A stretch of 44,757 nucleotides of DNA from Lachnoclostridium sp. UBA5725 (GCA_002419585.1 DIGJ01000014.1:1-44757), one strand, 5' to 3'. Positions 25,534-33,432 are shown, numbered from the stretch's first letter. Numbers and translations: made by a program. The notes: generated by a model from the letters alone, not told the origin.

Positions 25534-26463
25534 CTACCTCCGATACTCAATCGGCTGTGTCAGCCGGATTACAAATGCTGTAGAAATAAATATGGCTACA
25601 AAACATAATGCTAGTACAAACTGTCCTGGTATGGTATGCATTAGTGTATGGTACCAGTCCTTATTTAAAAAGTATAAGAGAGGGATGTTTCCAAGTACCA
25701 AGAATTGCATGGTTATAAATTCTTTTCTTGGTTCAAACACCATATTCTCCAGCTCACCATTCACTACTCGCATATCCGAAAGCTTAGATACAATTGGTGT
25801 AAGGGTAGTTTTTAAACTTCTGTCATACTGACAGGCAATCATGGCATCACACCATTCACGAAACACCGTATTTTCGATTCTCCCTCTCATATCTAAAAGC
25901 CCTTTTATAATATCCGGACTAATCATCTTAATCCGATAAACAAAGCATTTAAATACGGATAGAATTGGCGGATTCAGATAATCCATATTCTCCTCCACTG
26001 CTGTCAGGATATCATCATTTCGAAGGTATGCTGTTGTAATAATGGACAGTGCTGTTTCAAGTTCAGCAGCAATATCTTTTTTATAATGCGTCTGCGTCAG
26101 TCTTACATACCAAAACGGGAGAAACAGAAATCCTCCAGCAAGTACTGGTACTAGAAAGAAGTTTCCTAGAAGGATAGCAATCGATGCCCCAATTGCAAAT
26201 AGGATGAGCGACCATGCGCAAAGCATTGGAAACCGATGTTCTCTGCCGGTAATCTTTAATATGGATTCAATCTCTGTCACTTCCCTTTTCAAAAATGATA
26301 TCTTCTTTCGCCCAGTAGCTTCATTGATCTCATCTCGTATGCTATGTGGCTTACTAATAAGACTTTGAAAAATATGATTCGTAAATTCCATTGGTGACAA
26401 GGATAAGAGAACTAAGAATCCTGTAATCATGCCCATACAGGCAATTAATAAGATCAGATTCAT
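25534..26463 (-). CDS. tadB: TadB-like inner membrane protein
   Basis: A 309-residue membrane protein of the same F-type family. It has an N-terminal helix (LILLIACMGMITGFLVLL), a pair of helices in the middle (CAWSLILFAIGASIAILLG), a cytoplasmic helical domain with AELETALSIITTAYL, and C-terminal helices (FVLALCFVAIFISTAFVI). It overlaps the ATPase gene by four bases (ATGA), a classic coupled pair. Together with TadC it forms the membrane platform on which the ATPase works. Confidence 0.85.
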   Translation of the reverse strand: MNLILLIACMGMITGFLVLLSLSPMEFTNHIFQSLISKPHSIRDEINEATGRKKISFLKREVTEIESILKITGREHRFPMLCAWSLILFAIGASIAILLGNFFLVPVLAGGFLFLPFWYVRLTQTHYKKDIAAELETALSIITTAYLRNDDILTAVEENMDYLNPPILSVFKCFVYRIKMISPDIIKGLLDMRGRIENTVFREWCDAMIACQYDRSLKTTLTPIVSKLSDMRVVNGELENMVFEPRKEFITMQFLVLGNIPLLYFLNKDWYHTLMHTIPGQFVLALCFVAIFISTAFVIRLTQPIEYRR

Positions 26464-28010
26464 TCTGTTTCTTCCTCCCTTCGTTTCATGCTATTTATCA
26501 CTTCAATCGGCATCCCATTTTCTAATAACCGTTTGGAAAGACTGTCCGAAATACTGGATTTCTGCTCATGATATCCCTCTATGATAAATCTGCCTGTCTC
26601 ATCCATACGATTCTCTGTAATGACATATTGAAACAGCGTGCGGTAATTTCTTGTACCATCCGGCAGAATCTCACACTCCATAATTTCCATCATTCTTCTC
26701 TGTTTATTTTCAAGCTGTTTACAGAACACGATAATCGGATATGCTTCTGTTACATAACCCATCAATGTCTCATCGGACATATCAACAGCACGTTTACATA
26801 AAGAAACCATTCTACGGTAAGTAGCTTCGCAAGAATTGGCATGAATCGTAGTTAGTACGGCAATACCTGTTCTAGCTGCCTCCTGTGCCGCATTTGCTTC
26901 TGCTCCTCTCATTTCTCCAACCACAGCAATATCCGGATTAAAACGAAGTGCCATATCAAGAAGCATAATCTGATCAACCTTTTGCTTATCATTCTCACTG
27001 TCACGGGTAATGGTATGGATGACCGAATTCACCACCTTACCATCTTCAAATCTGGCTAAATCAAGCTCACGTGATCCGTTTTCAATAGTGTAGATTCTCT
27101 TATTATTTGGAATGGTAGTCAAAAGCCATCCTAGAACCGTTGTCTTACCTGAGCTAGTTGCCCCTGCCACACAGACCGAGATACCATAACGAATAAGATT
27201 TGACAAAAAATCTAGCATCTGTTCTGTTGCTGTCCCGCTCTGTATGAAATCTTTCTTTTGCATACTCTGCGGATTGACAATACGGATAGATGCTGCGATT
27301 CCCACGTCTTCATCTACTAATGGCGTCTTCAGAACAGCAATACGGATATTTTTCGATAAATGACCAAGAACTGCTGGACTTGCATTATCTAGTACAATTC
27401 CTGACACATGGAGCATTCTACGGATTACATTAATCGCATGCTCTGGTGATTCAAAATGTTCCTCAAGTTTTACATTTCTTCCATCCGAATATTGTACTTC
27501 AATATCCTGCCATGAGTTGATATCAATTTCCTCAATTCCTTTTCCGAAGATGTATTTTGTCAGGAATCCATACTCTGCCATCTCGGTATAAAGAGCATCA
27601 ATGAGTTCCTGACCTTCCATACCTTTTACCGCAATCTTTTCGTCCATAACATATTTACGGATGTAGCGTTTCATCTGTTCCTTTGCATCTTCCAGCTCCT
27701 GATTGGTAATTAATTCGGAATGATTTGCTGAGATATACTCCTGTACCTCTTTTAAGACCACCTGAAAATCCTTCTTTTCAGACTCTGTTGGAAGAAAAAA
27801 TGCCTGTGAGTGTTGCTCTGGAAAAATATTCGTCGGAAGGTTCTGTTCGGTGGAAATGTCCATCAGTTCTTCAATTCGTCTATCCATAAAAATGCTTTCT
27901 TTCTCAACCATTTCATTTACACACTCTGTATTACTCACGTTCTTTGATACAACATTTTTTTGTTCTATCTTTTTCTGATTTTCCTTGTGTAATCTTTTCA
28001 TCTTTAGCAT
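26460..28010 (-). CDS. cpaF: TadA/CpaF-type pilus assembly ATPase
   Basis: A 516-residue secretion ATPase that drives pilus assembly at the inner face of the membrane. Walker A is GATSSGKT at about residues 283-290. The Asp box is DIAVVGEMRG, followed by the His box TTIHANS. The N-terminal 100 residues are charged and variable; a CpaF N-domain with EIDINSWQDIEV follows. It has a strong GAGGAGG site 7 bases before ATG. It overlaps the upstream TadZ-like gene by 7 bases. The length and motifs are typical. Confidence 0.93.
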   Translation of the reverse strand: MLKMKRLHKENQKKIEQKNVVSKNVSNTECVNEMVEKESIFMDRRIEELMDISTEQNLPTNIFPEQHSQAFFLPTESEKKDFQVVLKEVQEYISANHSELITNQELEDAKEQMKRYIRKYVMDEKIAVKGMEGQELIDALYTEMAEYGFLTKYIFGKGIEEIDINSWQDIEVQYSDGRNVKLEEHFESPEHAINVIRRMLHVSGIVLDNASPAVLGHLSKNIRIAVLKTPLVDEDVGIAASIRIVNPQSMQKKDFIQSGTATEQMLDFLSNLIRYGISVCVAGATSSGKTTVLGWLLTTIPNNKRIYTIENGSRELDLARFEDGKVVNSVIHTITRDSENDKQKVDQIMLLDMALRFNPDIAVVGEMRGAEANAAQEAARTGIAVLTTIHANSCEATYRRMVSLCKRAVDMSDETLMGYVTEAYPIIVFCKQLENKQRRMMEIMECEILPDGTRNYRTLFQYVITENRMDETGRFIIEGYHEQKSSISDSLSKRLLENGMPIEVINSMKRREEETE

Positions 28011-28837
28011 CCGAACACCTCCTCTGCGATTTTTTCGATTTCCTTACGAAATTCTTTGCTATTCTTTAAATTCATATCTGCAAGCAGATTCCCTGCAAGA
28101 TACTGTTCTTCCACTTCCTCAGAATATGGAAGTCTGAAGTCTATGCTGCCTAATGCACCTGCCATATGTTCTACCCCATGGTTTGGTTTCACATTGGATA
28201 ATACTTTATACTGTTTACTGGAATTCCATTGATCACTGTATAACAGTTTTAATTGACTGGAAAGATAACTGATGGATTTGAGATCACAATTAGACAAGCG
28301 AAGCAGGGAATCACACTCCATAATAGATACCGCTGATAAAATATCATTTGCTATGTAACTACTACAGTCAATAATCACATAAGGTGCAATCTTACGAAGG
28401 GATGCGATAAATTCCTCTGCCTGAACTCTTGAATAGGAGGCATAGGTATATTCATTTTCTCCTTTTAACATTCCAATCATCGTTAGATATGCCATTTTCT
28501 TATGCGTAATTATATTGTTTTTTACGATCTGATCTGTTACGTGGGTGGCTGACAGAATACTGCCAAGCGATCCAAATGGGCGATTTGAGTCTTTCTGGCA
28601 TTCCAAAGATGAAGAAGAGCAAATACACGGAAGCATAGGAGCCGTCATATCACATAAAACCAATATTACATTTTTCTTGTGCTCTGCCAGATATTTAGCA
28701 AGTTTAACTGCAACTGTGGTTTTCCCTGAGCTGGGGCTTCCCCATACCGCTAGAACGCCACCTGGTAATGACTCATCTACCTTAGACTTATCTTTGTTAT
28801 TACGGGTAAAGATGGAATCTTTCTTAAACTGTAGCAT
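28004..28837 (-). CDS. TadZ/CpaE-like ATPase
   Basis: A 277-residue protein with a MinD/ParA-like P-loop, GSPSSGKTTVAVKLAKYL, near residues 33-50, then VILVLCDMT and YVIIDCSSY, where Asp of the second motif is present. In Tad systems CpaE/TadZ localises the pilus at a cell site. I chose ATG 28837, with GGAGG 7 bases before it; a GTG two codons upstream overlaps the CpaB stop. The deviant Walker lysine of ParA-type proteins is not obvious, so it is related rather than typical. Confidence 0.78.
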   Translation of the reverse strand: MLQFKKDSIFTRNNKDKSKVDESLPGGVLAVWGSPSSGKTTVAVKLAKYLAEHKKNVILVLCDMTAPMLPCICSSSSLECQKDSNRPFGSLGSILSATHVTDQIVKNNIITHKKMAYLTMIGMLKGENEYTYASYSRVQAEEFIASLRKIAPYVIIDCSSYIANDILSAVSIMECDSLLRLSNCDLKSISYLSSQLKLLYSDQWNSSKQYKVLSNVKPNHGVEHMAGALGSIDFRLPYSEEVEEQYLAGNLLADMNLKNSKEFRKEIEKIAEEVFGC

Positions 28838-28839
28838 TC

Positions 28840-29700
28840 TCACTCCTCCTCACCATTTCCATCAGAAGTACTAATATCAGAACTAATCTTTGACTGGTTT
28901 AAGGTTTTACCTGTACTGTCTGATGTGTCTGCTCCTTTTGCTGCTTGTTCTGTTTCGGATTTCTCATCCGAATATAATTCACCTAATACCTTATCCTGTA
29001 CATCAAGAAACTTCTTGGCGTTCTTAGTCTCACCACGATAAACAAGAGATATATGACTTTCCCCATCTGCCTCAAGACTGGCTAAAATATTTCCTTGCTC
29101 TGGCGTCACTAGTAAAGTAATAGTAGACGGTAGTTCTTTTTCGTCGTTTTCGTTTTCTTTCTCTTCCCCTGTATTCGCATCATATCCACTCGCAGTTGTA
29201 ACTGAAATTACTTCTACATACCGAAGCTCCGGTGGAATTACGGTAGCGCCCTGCTTTTTATAATCCGGTGCAATAACCGAAACAATATCACCACTCTGTA
29301 ACTTGCCCGAAAGTCCATTTGCAAAGTTCTTGAGGGTAATGGATATTGCTTGTCTACTACCATCCAAATGATATAAATACGCATTTTCCTCAGACGGTGT
29401 TTTTGATACTTTGGAATTAATGATATAATCTCCCATCGATAAATCAGCAAGTGCGTAACAGCCAACTACAGTTTCTTTTGATTTGATAACCGTTTCCGGC
29501 AGATGATAACTACCTACTTCCACGCTTTGAATCATGTCCTTTGTAATCTTATCACCAGTCTTTATATCTTTTACCACGCGTACAATTTCAGTTTTCTGGG
29601 TAATTTGACGATTAAACATCGGTGTAATTCCAAAGCAGATAAGAAGTGAAAGCAGAATACATCCCACTCCAACTATGGTTCTATTTTTAAACAAACTCAT
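28840..29700 (-). CDS. CpaB/RcpC-like pilus protein with SAF domain
   Basis: A 286-residue protein with an N-terminal membrane helix (IVGVGCILLSLLICFGI), followed by an SAF-type domain (KDIKTGDKITKDMIQSVEVG) and the region YHLPETVIKSKETVVGCYALADL known from CpaB/RcpC. A further domain has LQSGDIVSVIAPDYK. The C-terminus is Ser/Asp/Glu-rich. In Gram-negative Tad systems CpaB works with the outer membrane secretin. In this Gram-positive it may act in the wall. It has a strong AGGAGG site and overlaps the peptidase gene by 14 bases. Confidence 0.83.
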   Translation of the reverse strand: MSLFKNRTIVGVGCILLSLLICFGITPMFNRQITQKTEIVRVVKDIKTGDKITKDMIQSVEVGSYHLPETVIKSKETVVGCYALADLSMGDYIINSKVSKTPSEENAYLYHLDGSRQAISITLKNFANGLSGKLQSGDIVSVIAPDYKKQGATVIPPELRYVEVISVTTASGYDANTGEEKENENDEKELPSTITLLVTPEQGNILASLEADGESHISLVYRGETKNAKKFLDVQDKVLGELYSDEKSETEQAAKGADTSDSTGKTLNQSKISSDISTSDGNGEEE

Positions 29701-30142
29701 GAATAATTCCTCCTAATTTCAAAATGTATATGCTGATAAATCCAAGTGACAGACAAGGTGCCAATGGCAATGCTAGGTCTTTTATCTCCTGTTTTCTCAT
29801 TTTCTGTATTAATGAAAAAGTAATAAAAACTAATATCTGCAACAAAAGTCCAAGAATCACTGCTATATTGGTTGCCTGTAATCCGAGCACCAGCCCGGTG
29901 GCAGCAACCAATTTTATGTCGCCACCACCGAGACGGTTTGGTGCTATCCATACAGCAATAATCAGTAATGGAACTGCTGCAAGAATTCCTATGATATGAA
30001 TTGGTCTGAAATTCAAAAATGAGCTACCAGCAACTAACCAACAAATAAGTGGCGGTATCTCTCTTTTCCGAACATCATACCAAGATGCCCCTGCCATTAA
30101 GTATACAAACAGCACTGCCTGAAGCATGGTATTAACCTGCAT
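29687..30142 (-). CDS. Prepilin peptidase (A24 family, TadV-like)
   Basis: A 151-residue polytopic membrane protease of the A24A type, the short form without the methylase part. The two catalytic aspartates are seen in WYDVRKREIP (Asp 23) and LGGGDIKL (Asp 75). Four to five hydrophobic segments are present. It would cut the leaders of the pilin-like proteins in this operon, whose sites read NN(K/R)G-x-G. The gene overlaps the pilin-like gene by 11 bases, so they are made together. Confidence 0.9.
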   Translation of the reverse strand: MQVNTMLQAVLFVYLMAGASWYDVRKREIPPLICWLVAGSSFLNFRPIHIIGILAAVPLLIIAVWIAPNRLGGGDIKLVAATGLVLGLQATNIAVILGLLLQILVFITFSLIQKMRKQEIKDLALPLAPCLSLGFISIYILKLGGIIHEFV

Positions 30143-30362
30143 AATTGAACATATCCTGAATTCTTTTTGTCAGGGTTGGCATAACAACATTGCCAAACAA
30201 AGCATATAGTCCTGCCAGCAATAACGCTCCCAATACAACCGCAATCAGGATCTTAACCGCTGTATCAATATAACCTTCCCCCTTATTGTTACTTAATGCA
30301 ATCTGCACTTTGATTGCCTGTTTTGCTACAAAATTATTTGCTCTCTTTACTAACTTCTTCAT
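30132..30362 (-). CDS. Flp-like major pilin candidate (DUF6133)
   Basis: A 76-residue protein with a basic N-terminus, NNKGEGYIDTAVKIL as a likely processing site, a hydrophobic helix (ILIAVVLGALLLAGLYALFG) and a short C-terminus. This is the size and layout of Flp-type pilins and matches DUF6133. I chose ATG 30362, with GAGG 8 bases before it; an ATG five codons upstream has only a weak site. It is the first gene of the pilus operon, just after an attenuator-like leader, as expected for a major subunit made in high amount. Confidence 0.8.
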   Translation of the reverse strand: MKKLVKRANNFVAKQAIKVQIALSNNKGEGYIDTAVKILIAVVLGALLLAGLYALFGNVVMPTLTKRIQDMFNYAG

Positions 30363-30397
30363 ATTGATTTTCCTCATTCTTTCTTTATTTTTATTTT

Positions 30398-30428
30398 AAA
30401 AAGAGACAGTACCTAACTAGCCTGTCTC
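30398..30428 (-). terminator. Terminator hairpin in front of the pilus operon
   Basis: On the minus strand GAGACAG and CTGTCTC form a perfect 7-base-pair stem with a 12-base loop, followed by TTTTT. It lies 36 bases before the pilin start, so it could end the upstream transcript or serve as the switchable terminator of the leader described next. Confidence 0.65.
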
Positions 30429-30459
30429 AATAAATGTTTCAAATAATAATTTTATTTAT

Positions 30460-30536
30460 AATCCACTCATAAAGTGGATTGGCAGATTGACCGTGTACCT
30501 TTCCACTTTACGTGTGAATATTTAATTCATACACGG
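30460..30536 (-). promoter_or_regulatory. Leader with mutually exclusive hairpins
   Basis: On the minus strand CGTGT..GAAT pairs with ATTCACACG (between 30535 and 30511), but CCGTGTA can also pair with TACACGG (30536-30530 with 30497-30491). AAAGTGGA (30509-30502) can pair with TCCACTTT (30478-30471), which competes with the perfect AATCCACT/AGTGGATT hairpin (30480-30460). Two sets of alternative stems before a terminator are typical of attenuators. Confidence 0.5.
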
Positions 30537-30544
30537 AACAATTC

Positions 30545-30574
30545 TTATTTAGGTTTGTCCCGTATCCAGTGCAT
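30545..30574 (-). CDS. Nine-residue leader peptide candidate (MHWIRDKPK)
   Basis: ATG preceded by AAGGAG at about 4 bases opens a 9-codon ORF ending in TAA, directly before the alternative hairpins of the pilus leader. Short ORFs in such places often control attenuation by ribosome position. The peptide shows no run of one amino acid, so no simple amino acid sensing is suggested. Confidence 0.4.
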   Translation of the reverse strand: MHWIRDKPK

Positions 30575-30672
30575 ATTACTCCTTCCTCTATACCGGTAGA
30601 GTTCTAATTTTATAGTAATACTTGATAAGTCTGCGCTTCTCTCGGTAAGCATTTATTCCAGCTATCATTTGA

Positions 30673-30852
30673 TCACCTTTCTGTTGTTCCCACCCTTACA
30701 AAACACAAGAATATTCTTGCAACAAGACCAAACAGAAGGAGAATAACTTTTGCCAGTTCTAAGATCAGTCTTATTGCTCCCAGAATAATCAAACCTATCC
30801 ATTTCAGTATTGTGAATAGTACTATTCCTATTCCCGATAAGATTTTCTTCAT
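30673..30852 (-). CDS. Small hydrophobic membrane protein
   Basis: A 59-residue, almost wholly hydrophobic protein with two likely membrane segments (IGIVLFTILKWIGLIILG and LILELAKVILLLFGLVARIF). I chose ATG 30852, with AGAGGAG 10 bases before it; the frame is open for 28 more codons but those overlap the ParR-like gene. It follows that gene by 16 bases and comes before the pilus leader. Function unknown; no family was recognised. Confidence 0.6.
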   Translation of the reverse strand: MKKILSGIGIVLFTILKWIGLIILGAIRLILELAKVILLLFGLVARIFLCFVRVGTTER

Positions 30853-30868
30853 GGCTAATTCACTCCTC

Positions 30869-31306
30869 TTATGACCATACATTTGATAATGAAGATAATA
30901 CTTCATCATCTTCAACACTAGTTTCGTTTTCTGCAATAGCCTCAGATTTTTCTACTATTTGTGACGTTACTGGTAAACTTGTTCTTCCAGCAAGAGAGGA
31001 ACAAAGAAGAGTCACAACTTCTTTCATTACTTTCCCAGTTACTCTTTGTTCTAAGTCTTCCAGGTCTTTTCTTTTAATATATCCAGTATTGTGCTCCTGT
31101 TCCAAAGCAGCATCACTTAATAGTTCTTCTCTTGTATAATTATGAATATTTCTTAAAATGGAATCTGTAATGAAGTTATTCTGTGACTTATAGACTCCCT
31201 TATTTAAATTCTGCAAGGTCTGATGTATTGCTAGATGATCTTGATTGGTTAGGTTCAAACGAAACGTATACTGAATTACATCATCCTTATTCTTAACCTT
31301 TCCCAT
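30869..31306 (-). CDS. ParR-like partner of the actin-like protein (candidate)
   Basis: A 145-residue protein with an N-terminal segment (IQYTFRLNLTNQDHLAIHQTL) that resembles the ribbon-helix-helix DNA-binding part of ParR-type adaptors, a helical middle and an acidic C-terminus that could contact the filament. It lies 6 bases after the ParM-like gene, which is the classic parM-parR order, with a strong AGGAGG site. No centromere repeats were clearly found nearby; the nearest inverted repeats lie in the region beyond 32,700. The assignment rests on position and layout. Confidence 0.6.
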   Translation of the reverse strand: MGKVKNKDDVIQYTFRLNLTNQDHLAIHQTLQNLNKGVYKSQNNFITDSILRNIHNYTREELLSDAALEQEHNTGYIKRKDLEDLEQRVTGKVMKEVVTLLCSSLAGRTSLPVTSQIVEKSEAIAENETSVEDDEVLSSLSNVWS

Positions 31307-31312
31307 TCGACC

Positions 31313-32230
31313 TTACCTCCTTGCATTTTTCAGAGCTATACGAGCCATCATTTCATATCCTTTCGCATTCGCTTTAATATCAAGCTTATAATCTATGTTG
31401 GGTAGCTTGACACTACAGTAATTCTTAACGACACTTGCTCCGCCTCCGACAATAATTATTGGTGTCGTCTGTACATTGATTTCAAGTTCCTTTAAGGAAC
31501 GGATTATCATATCGGCGTAATTCATTAGATATCTATCCATAAGCTTCAATACCTCTTCTGGAATATTGTTTAATTGACGATGCCTAATATAATATTCAAT
31601 GTCTGATTCCTCTAATTCGTAATTAAAATTCTTTACGCAATCTCGATTGATATCTCTCATACAGGTAATCAAACCATGTGGTAAACTGTTGCATCTTCTG
31701 TCATCCGGTTTCTTATTGATTACAGGCATAATATCAATTGTCCATGACCCAATATCGACAACCACTGCCCTTCTTTGAAAATTCGGTATCATCTCTGTGA
31801 CTGCTGAATAACACTGCGGATAGACTGAAACTTTTACAATTTTGATATGGTATTCCTTTTCTTCAAACTTAAAATAGACTTCTTCGTTCTTTGACAGATA
31901 ATCAATAAATGGTTGCTTTTCGTCTCCAAACCTAGTAAGTGGTAATCCTACTGCTAGATACACATTTGATTCAGTAATATTTCCTCTCTTTGAAAATTCC
32001 TTTGCAATTGCAGCTAGGGTAAGAAGATAAAAATCTTCATTTTCAACCTTCGTATTTTTTACTTCCAAACGTTCACCACCAATGTTGTAATACTTTCCTT
32101 TATACTCTAAAACATCCTTAAAAAATGTTGGTGATGGGTTTTCTTCGATTGACGTTGAAAAAACCGATGTCACGGTCTTTATGTGGCTCCATCCATGATC
32201 TATGCCAATTACTTCAATGTTATTATTCAC
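31313..32230 (-). CDS. ParM/StbA-like actin-type ATPase
   Basis: A 305-residue protein of the actin/ParM superfamily. The phosphate-1 loop is VIGIDHGWSHIKTV, phosphate-2 is VVVDIGSWTIDIMPV and the adenosine motif is IIIVGGGASVVKNY. Such proteins polymerise to move plasmid DNA apart. I chose GTG 32230, with AGGAGG 9 bases before it; a TTG two codons upstream lies too close to that site. With the ParR-like gene it suggests that the element keeps an extrachromosomal phase in which segregation matters. Confidence 0.85.
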   Translation of the reverse strand: MNNNIEVIGIDHGWSHIKTVTSVFSTSIEENPSPTFFKDVLEYKGKYYNIGGERLEVKNTKVENEDFYLLTLAAIAKEFSKRGNITESNVYLAVGLPLTRFGDEKQPFIDYLSKNEEVYFKFEEKEYHIKIVKVSVYPQCYSAVTEMIPNFQRRAVVVDIGSWTIDIMPVINKKPDDRRCNSLPHGLITCMRDINRDCVKNFNYELEESDIEYYIRHRQLNNIPEEVLKLMDRYLMNYADMIIRSLKELEINVQTTPIIIVGGGASVVKNYCSVKLPNIDYKLDIKANAKGYEMMARIALKNARR

Positions 32231-32276
32231 GCTCAACTACCTCCTGTTCTTAATGTACAAATCTATTTCATTAGCT

Positions 32277-32540
32277 CTATTTTTTCTCCAATAATTTTTT
32301 CATACATGGAAAGCAATACATATCTGTCTGCCTATATGTACAACCATCACATTCACTTTTCTTAACTGTGTTCTGTATCATTGGCTTCTTTTTTTCCTTA
32401 TAGCAACGTTTCAATGAACATTGATGATTGTTGCCCCAAAAGAATTTACATTTCATACAAGACTTTAAATCTCTATCGATGTCTGATTGTTTATTTGAAG
32501 CATTTTTTGAAGATTTATTTGTTACTTTTGAAATTCCCAC
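32277..32540 (-). CDS. Small Cys-rich protein, likely zinc-binding
   Basis: An 87-residue basic protein with nine cysteines, including CMKCKFFWGN, CSLKRC, CDGCTYR and CFPC. The CxxC pairs suggest one or two structural zinc sites. It starts with GTG behind a GGAGGAGG site and overlaps the small membrane protein gene by 26 bases. I know similar short Cys-rich proteins from clostridial mobile elements, but no function. A DNA or RNA contact is possible. Confidence 0.65.
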   Translation of the reverse strand: MGISKVTNKSSKNASNKQSDIDRDLKSCMKCKFFWGNNHQCSLKRCYKEKKKPMIQNTVKKSECDGCTYRQTDMYCFPCMKKLLEKK

Positions 32541-32682
32541 CCCTTATTTCCTCCTCCCGAAGGAAACATGCTTTGTGGATTTTTTTCAATTCTCTATCTG
32601 CTCGTCCTGCAGCTTTTGCTAATGAAAGGAATATCAAATAATTTATTATTACTATAATTACAATTACTGAAACCTTTACCAT
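32515..32682 (-). CDS. Small membrane protein, 55 residues
   Basis: A 55-residue ORF beginning MVKVSVIVIIVIINYLIFL, one membrane helix, followed by a basic tail (ADRELKKIHK). AGGAGG lies 9 bases before ATG 32682; an in-frame ATG three codons upstream sits on that site. It overlaps the Cys-rich gene by 26 bases. It is the first gene after the structured region. No family was recognised. Confidence 0.55.
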   Translation of the reverse strand: MVKVSVIVIIVIINYLIFLSLAKAAGRADRELKKIHKACFLREEEIRGGNFKSNK

Positions 32683-32691
32683 TCCTTGCAT

Positions 32692-33240
32692 CCTCCTGCT
32701 TTATTCATAACGTTTCTTACTCGTTATGTAAGTACACTCTGATTTTTTCAAATCCCTCTTACGCCCGTGTACTTGGGAGTTACTGGCGAACCCTGCCGCC
32801 GCATGACACCTCTAGGTGTTTACGAGGTTCCTATATCAAATAAAATACAAGAACCATCTCCTCTTTAGCCATTTCGAGGATAAGGAGTCTCTAAAACCCC
32901 TCCGTAGGTTATTATCCTTCCGCCATATTGTTATCTACCATAGCTCGCTCCACCTTCACCTTTCGGTCCTTCGGCTCTTATGGCAAGTCTTGACTGATTA
33001 ACTGTCTTGGAAATACACCGGAATTCTCCATGCTGTAACTGATATGAAAGCTTCTACAGGAAACTTTAGCATCTCTGCCGTTGTTGGATTTAGTTTACCG
33101 CCAATTTTCTAATTTGAAAATTCCGCAGCATGGTAAAGTTATTTTGAAACTTACCTTCTCGTGGTAAAAATAATTATTTATGCTTATCGACTATGACTTA
33201 CACATTAATGGCATAGAATTTACTTCGTAAATTCTTCCTG
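32692..33240 (-). ncRNA. Gene-poor region with many hairpins, candidate structured RNA or leader
   Basis: About 550 bases without a convincing gene. Stems seen: CATAACG/CGTTATG (32706-32728), AAGTACAC/GTGTACTT (32730-32774) enclosing GATTT/AAATC, ACACCT/AGGTGT (32806-32819), and AGAATTTAC/GTAAATTCT (33215-33235). The GC-rich middle part carries many GAA and GGAGG-like stretches on the minus strand. It could be a long leader for the ParM-pilus genes, a large noncoding RNA, or the element end. On the minus strand a short frame at 32998-33108 reads like a protein remnant (NPTTAEMLKFPVEAF). No named RNA family was recognised. Confidence 0.35.
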
Positions 33241-33244
33241 CAAC

Positions 33245-33289
33245 GAAAAAAGGACACCTTTCTAAAAGTTAACTTTTAGAAAAGTGTCC
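33245..33289 (-). terminator. Strong intrinsic terminator of greA-lysS
   Basis: On the minus strand GGACAC and GTGTCC close a long stem whose inner part, TCTAAAAGTT/AACTTTTAGA, is a perfect 20-base palindrome, followed by seven T. It lies about 145 bases after the lysS stop and marks the chromosomal side of the element boundary. Confidence 0.85.
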
Positions 33290-33432
33290 AAGTAGTGCAA
33301 AATATTAAATTGGTTTCTTTAGAGGAAACTCAGCATTATCGTGTATTATCACGTATTATGCGAGTCAAAAATGTTGTCTTTTTGTTGTCCTTAGGGAATA
33401 CAACACCCTTCAAACCCTTGATTTTACTAGCT

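Larger units (their letters stand above)
1..33240. mobile_element. Tn1549-like integrative and conjugative element (partial, right part)
   Basis: The conjugation set is nearly complete: relaxase, MobC, VirD4-like coupling protein, VirB4-like ATPase, VirB6-like channel, PrgI-like and Maff2 proteins, in the order known from Tn1549 and Clostridioides difficile conjugative transposons. The left end lies outside the window, and no integrase or excisionase is visible. The right edge is set by inference just before the lysS terminator, because greA-lysS are housekeeping genes. No terminal direct repeat could be identified, so the right boundary may be off by several hundred bases. The Tad and ParM genes are included because they run on in the same strand without any housekeeping gene between; that is inference. 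Confidence 0.75.

Noticed and set aside
30378..30672. c-di-GMP riboswitch before the pilus operon
   Set aside because: Such riboswitches are known upstream of clostridial pilus genes, but I could not find the conserved core of either class; the leader is better described as alternative hairpins with a small ORF.
32780..32800. tRNA-like T-arm (GGTTCG) on the minus strand
   Set aside because: No matching acceptor, anticodon or D stems could be built around it.
32816..33001. 61-codon open frame on the plus strand within the hairpin-rich region
   Set aside because: Opposite in direction to all supported genes, no ribosome binding site, and it crosses several inverted repeats.
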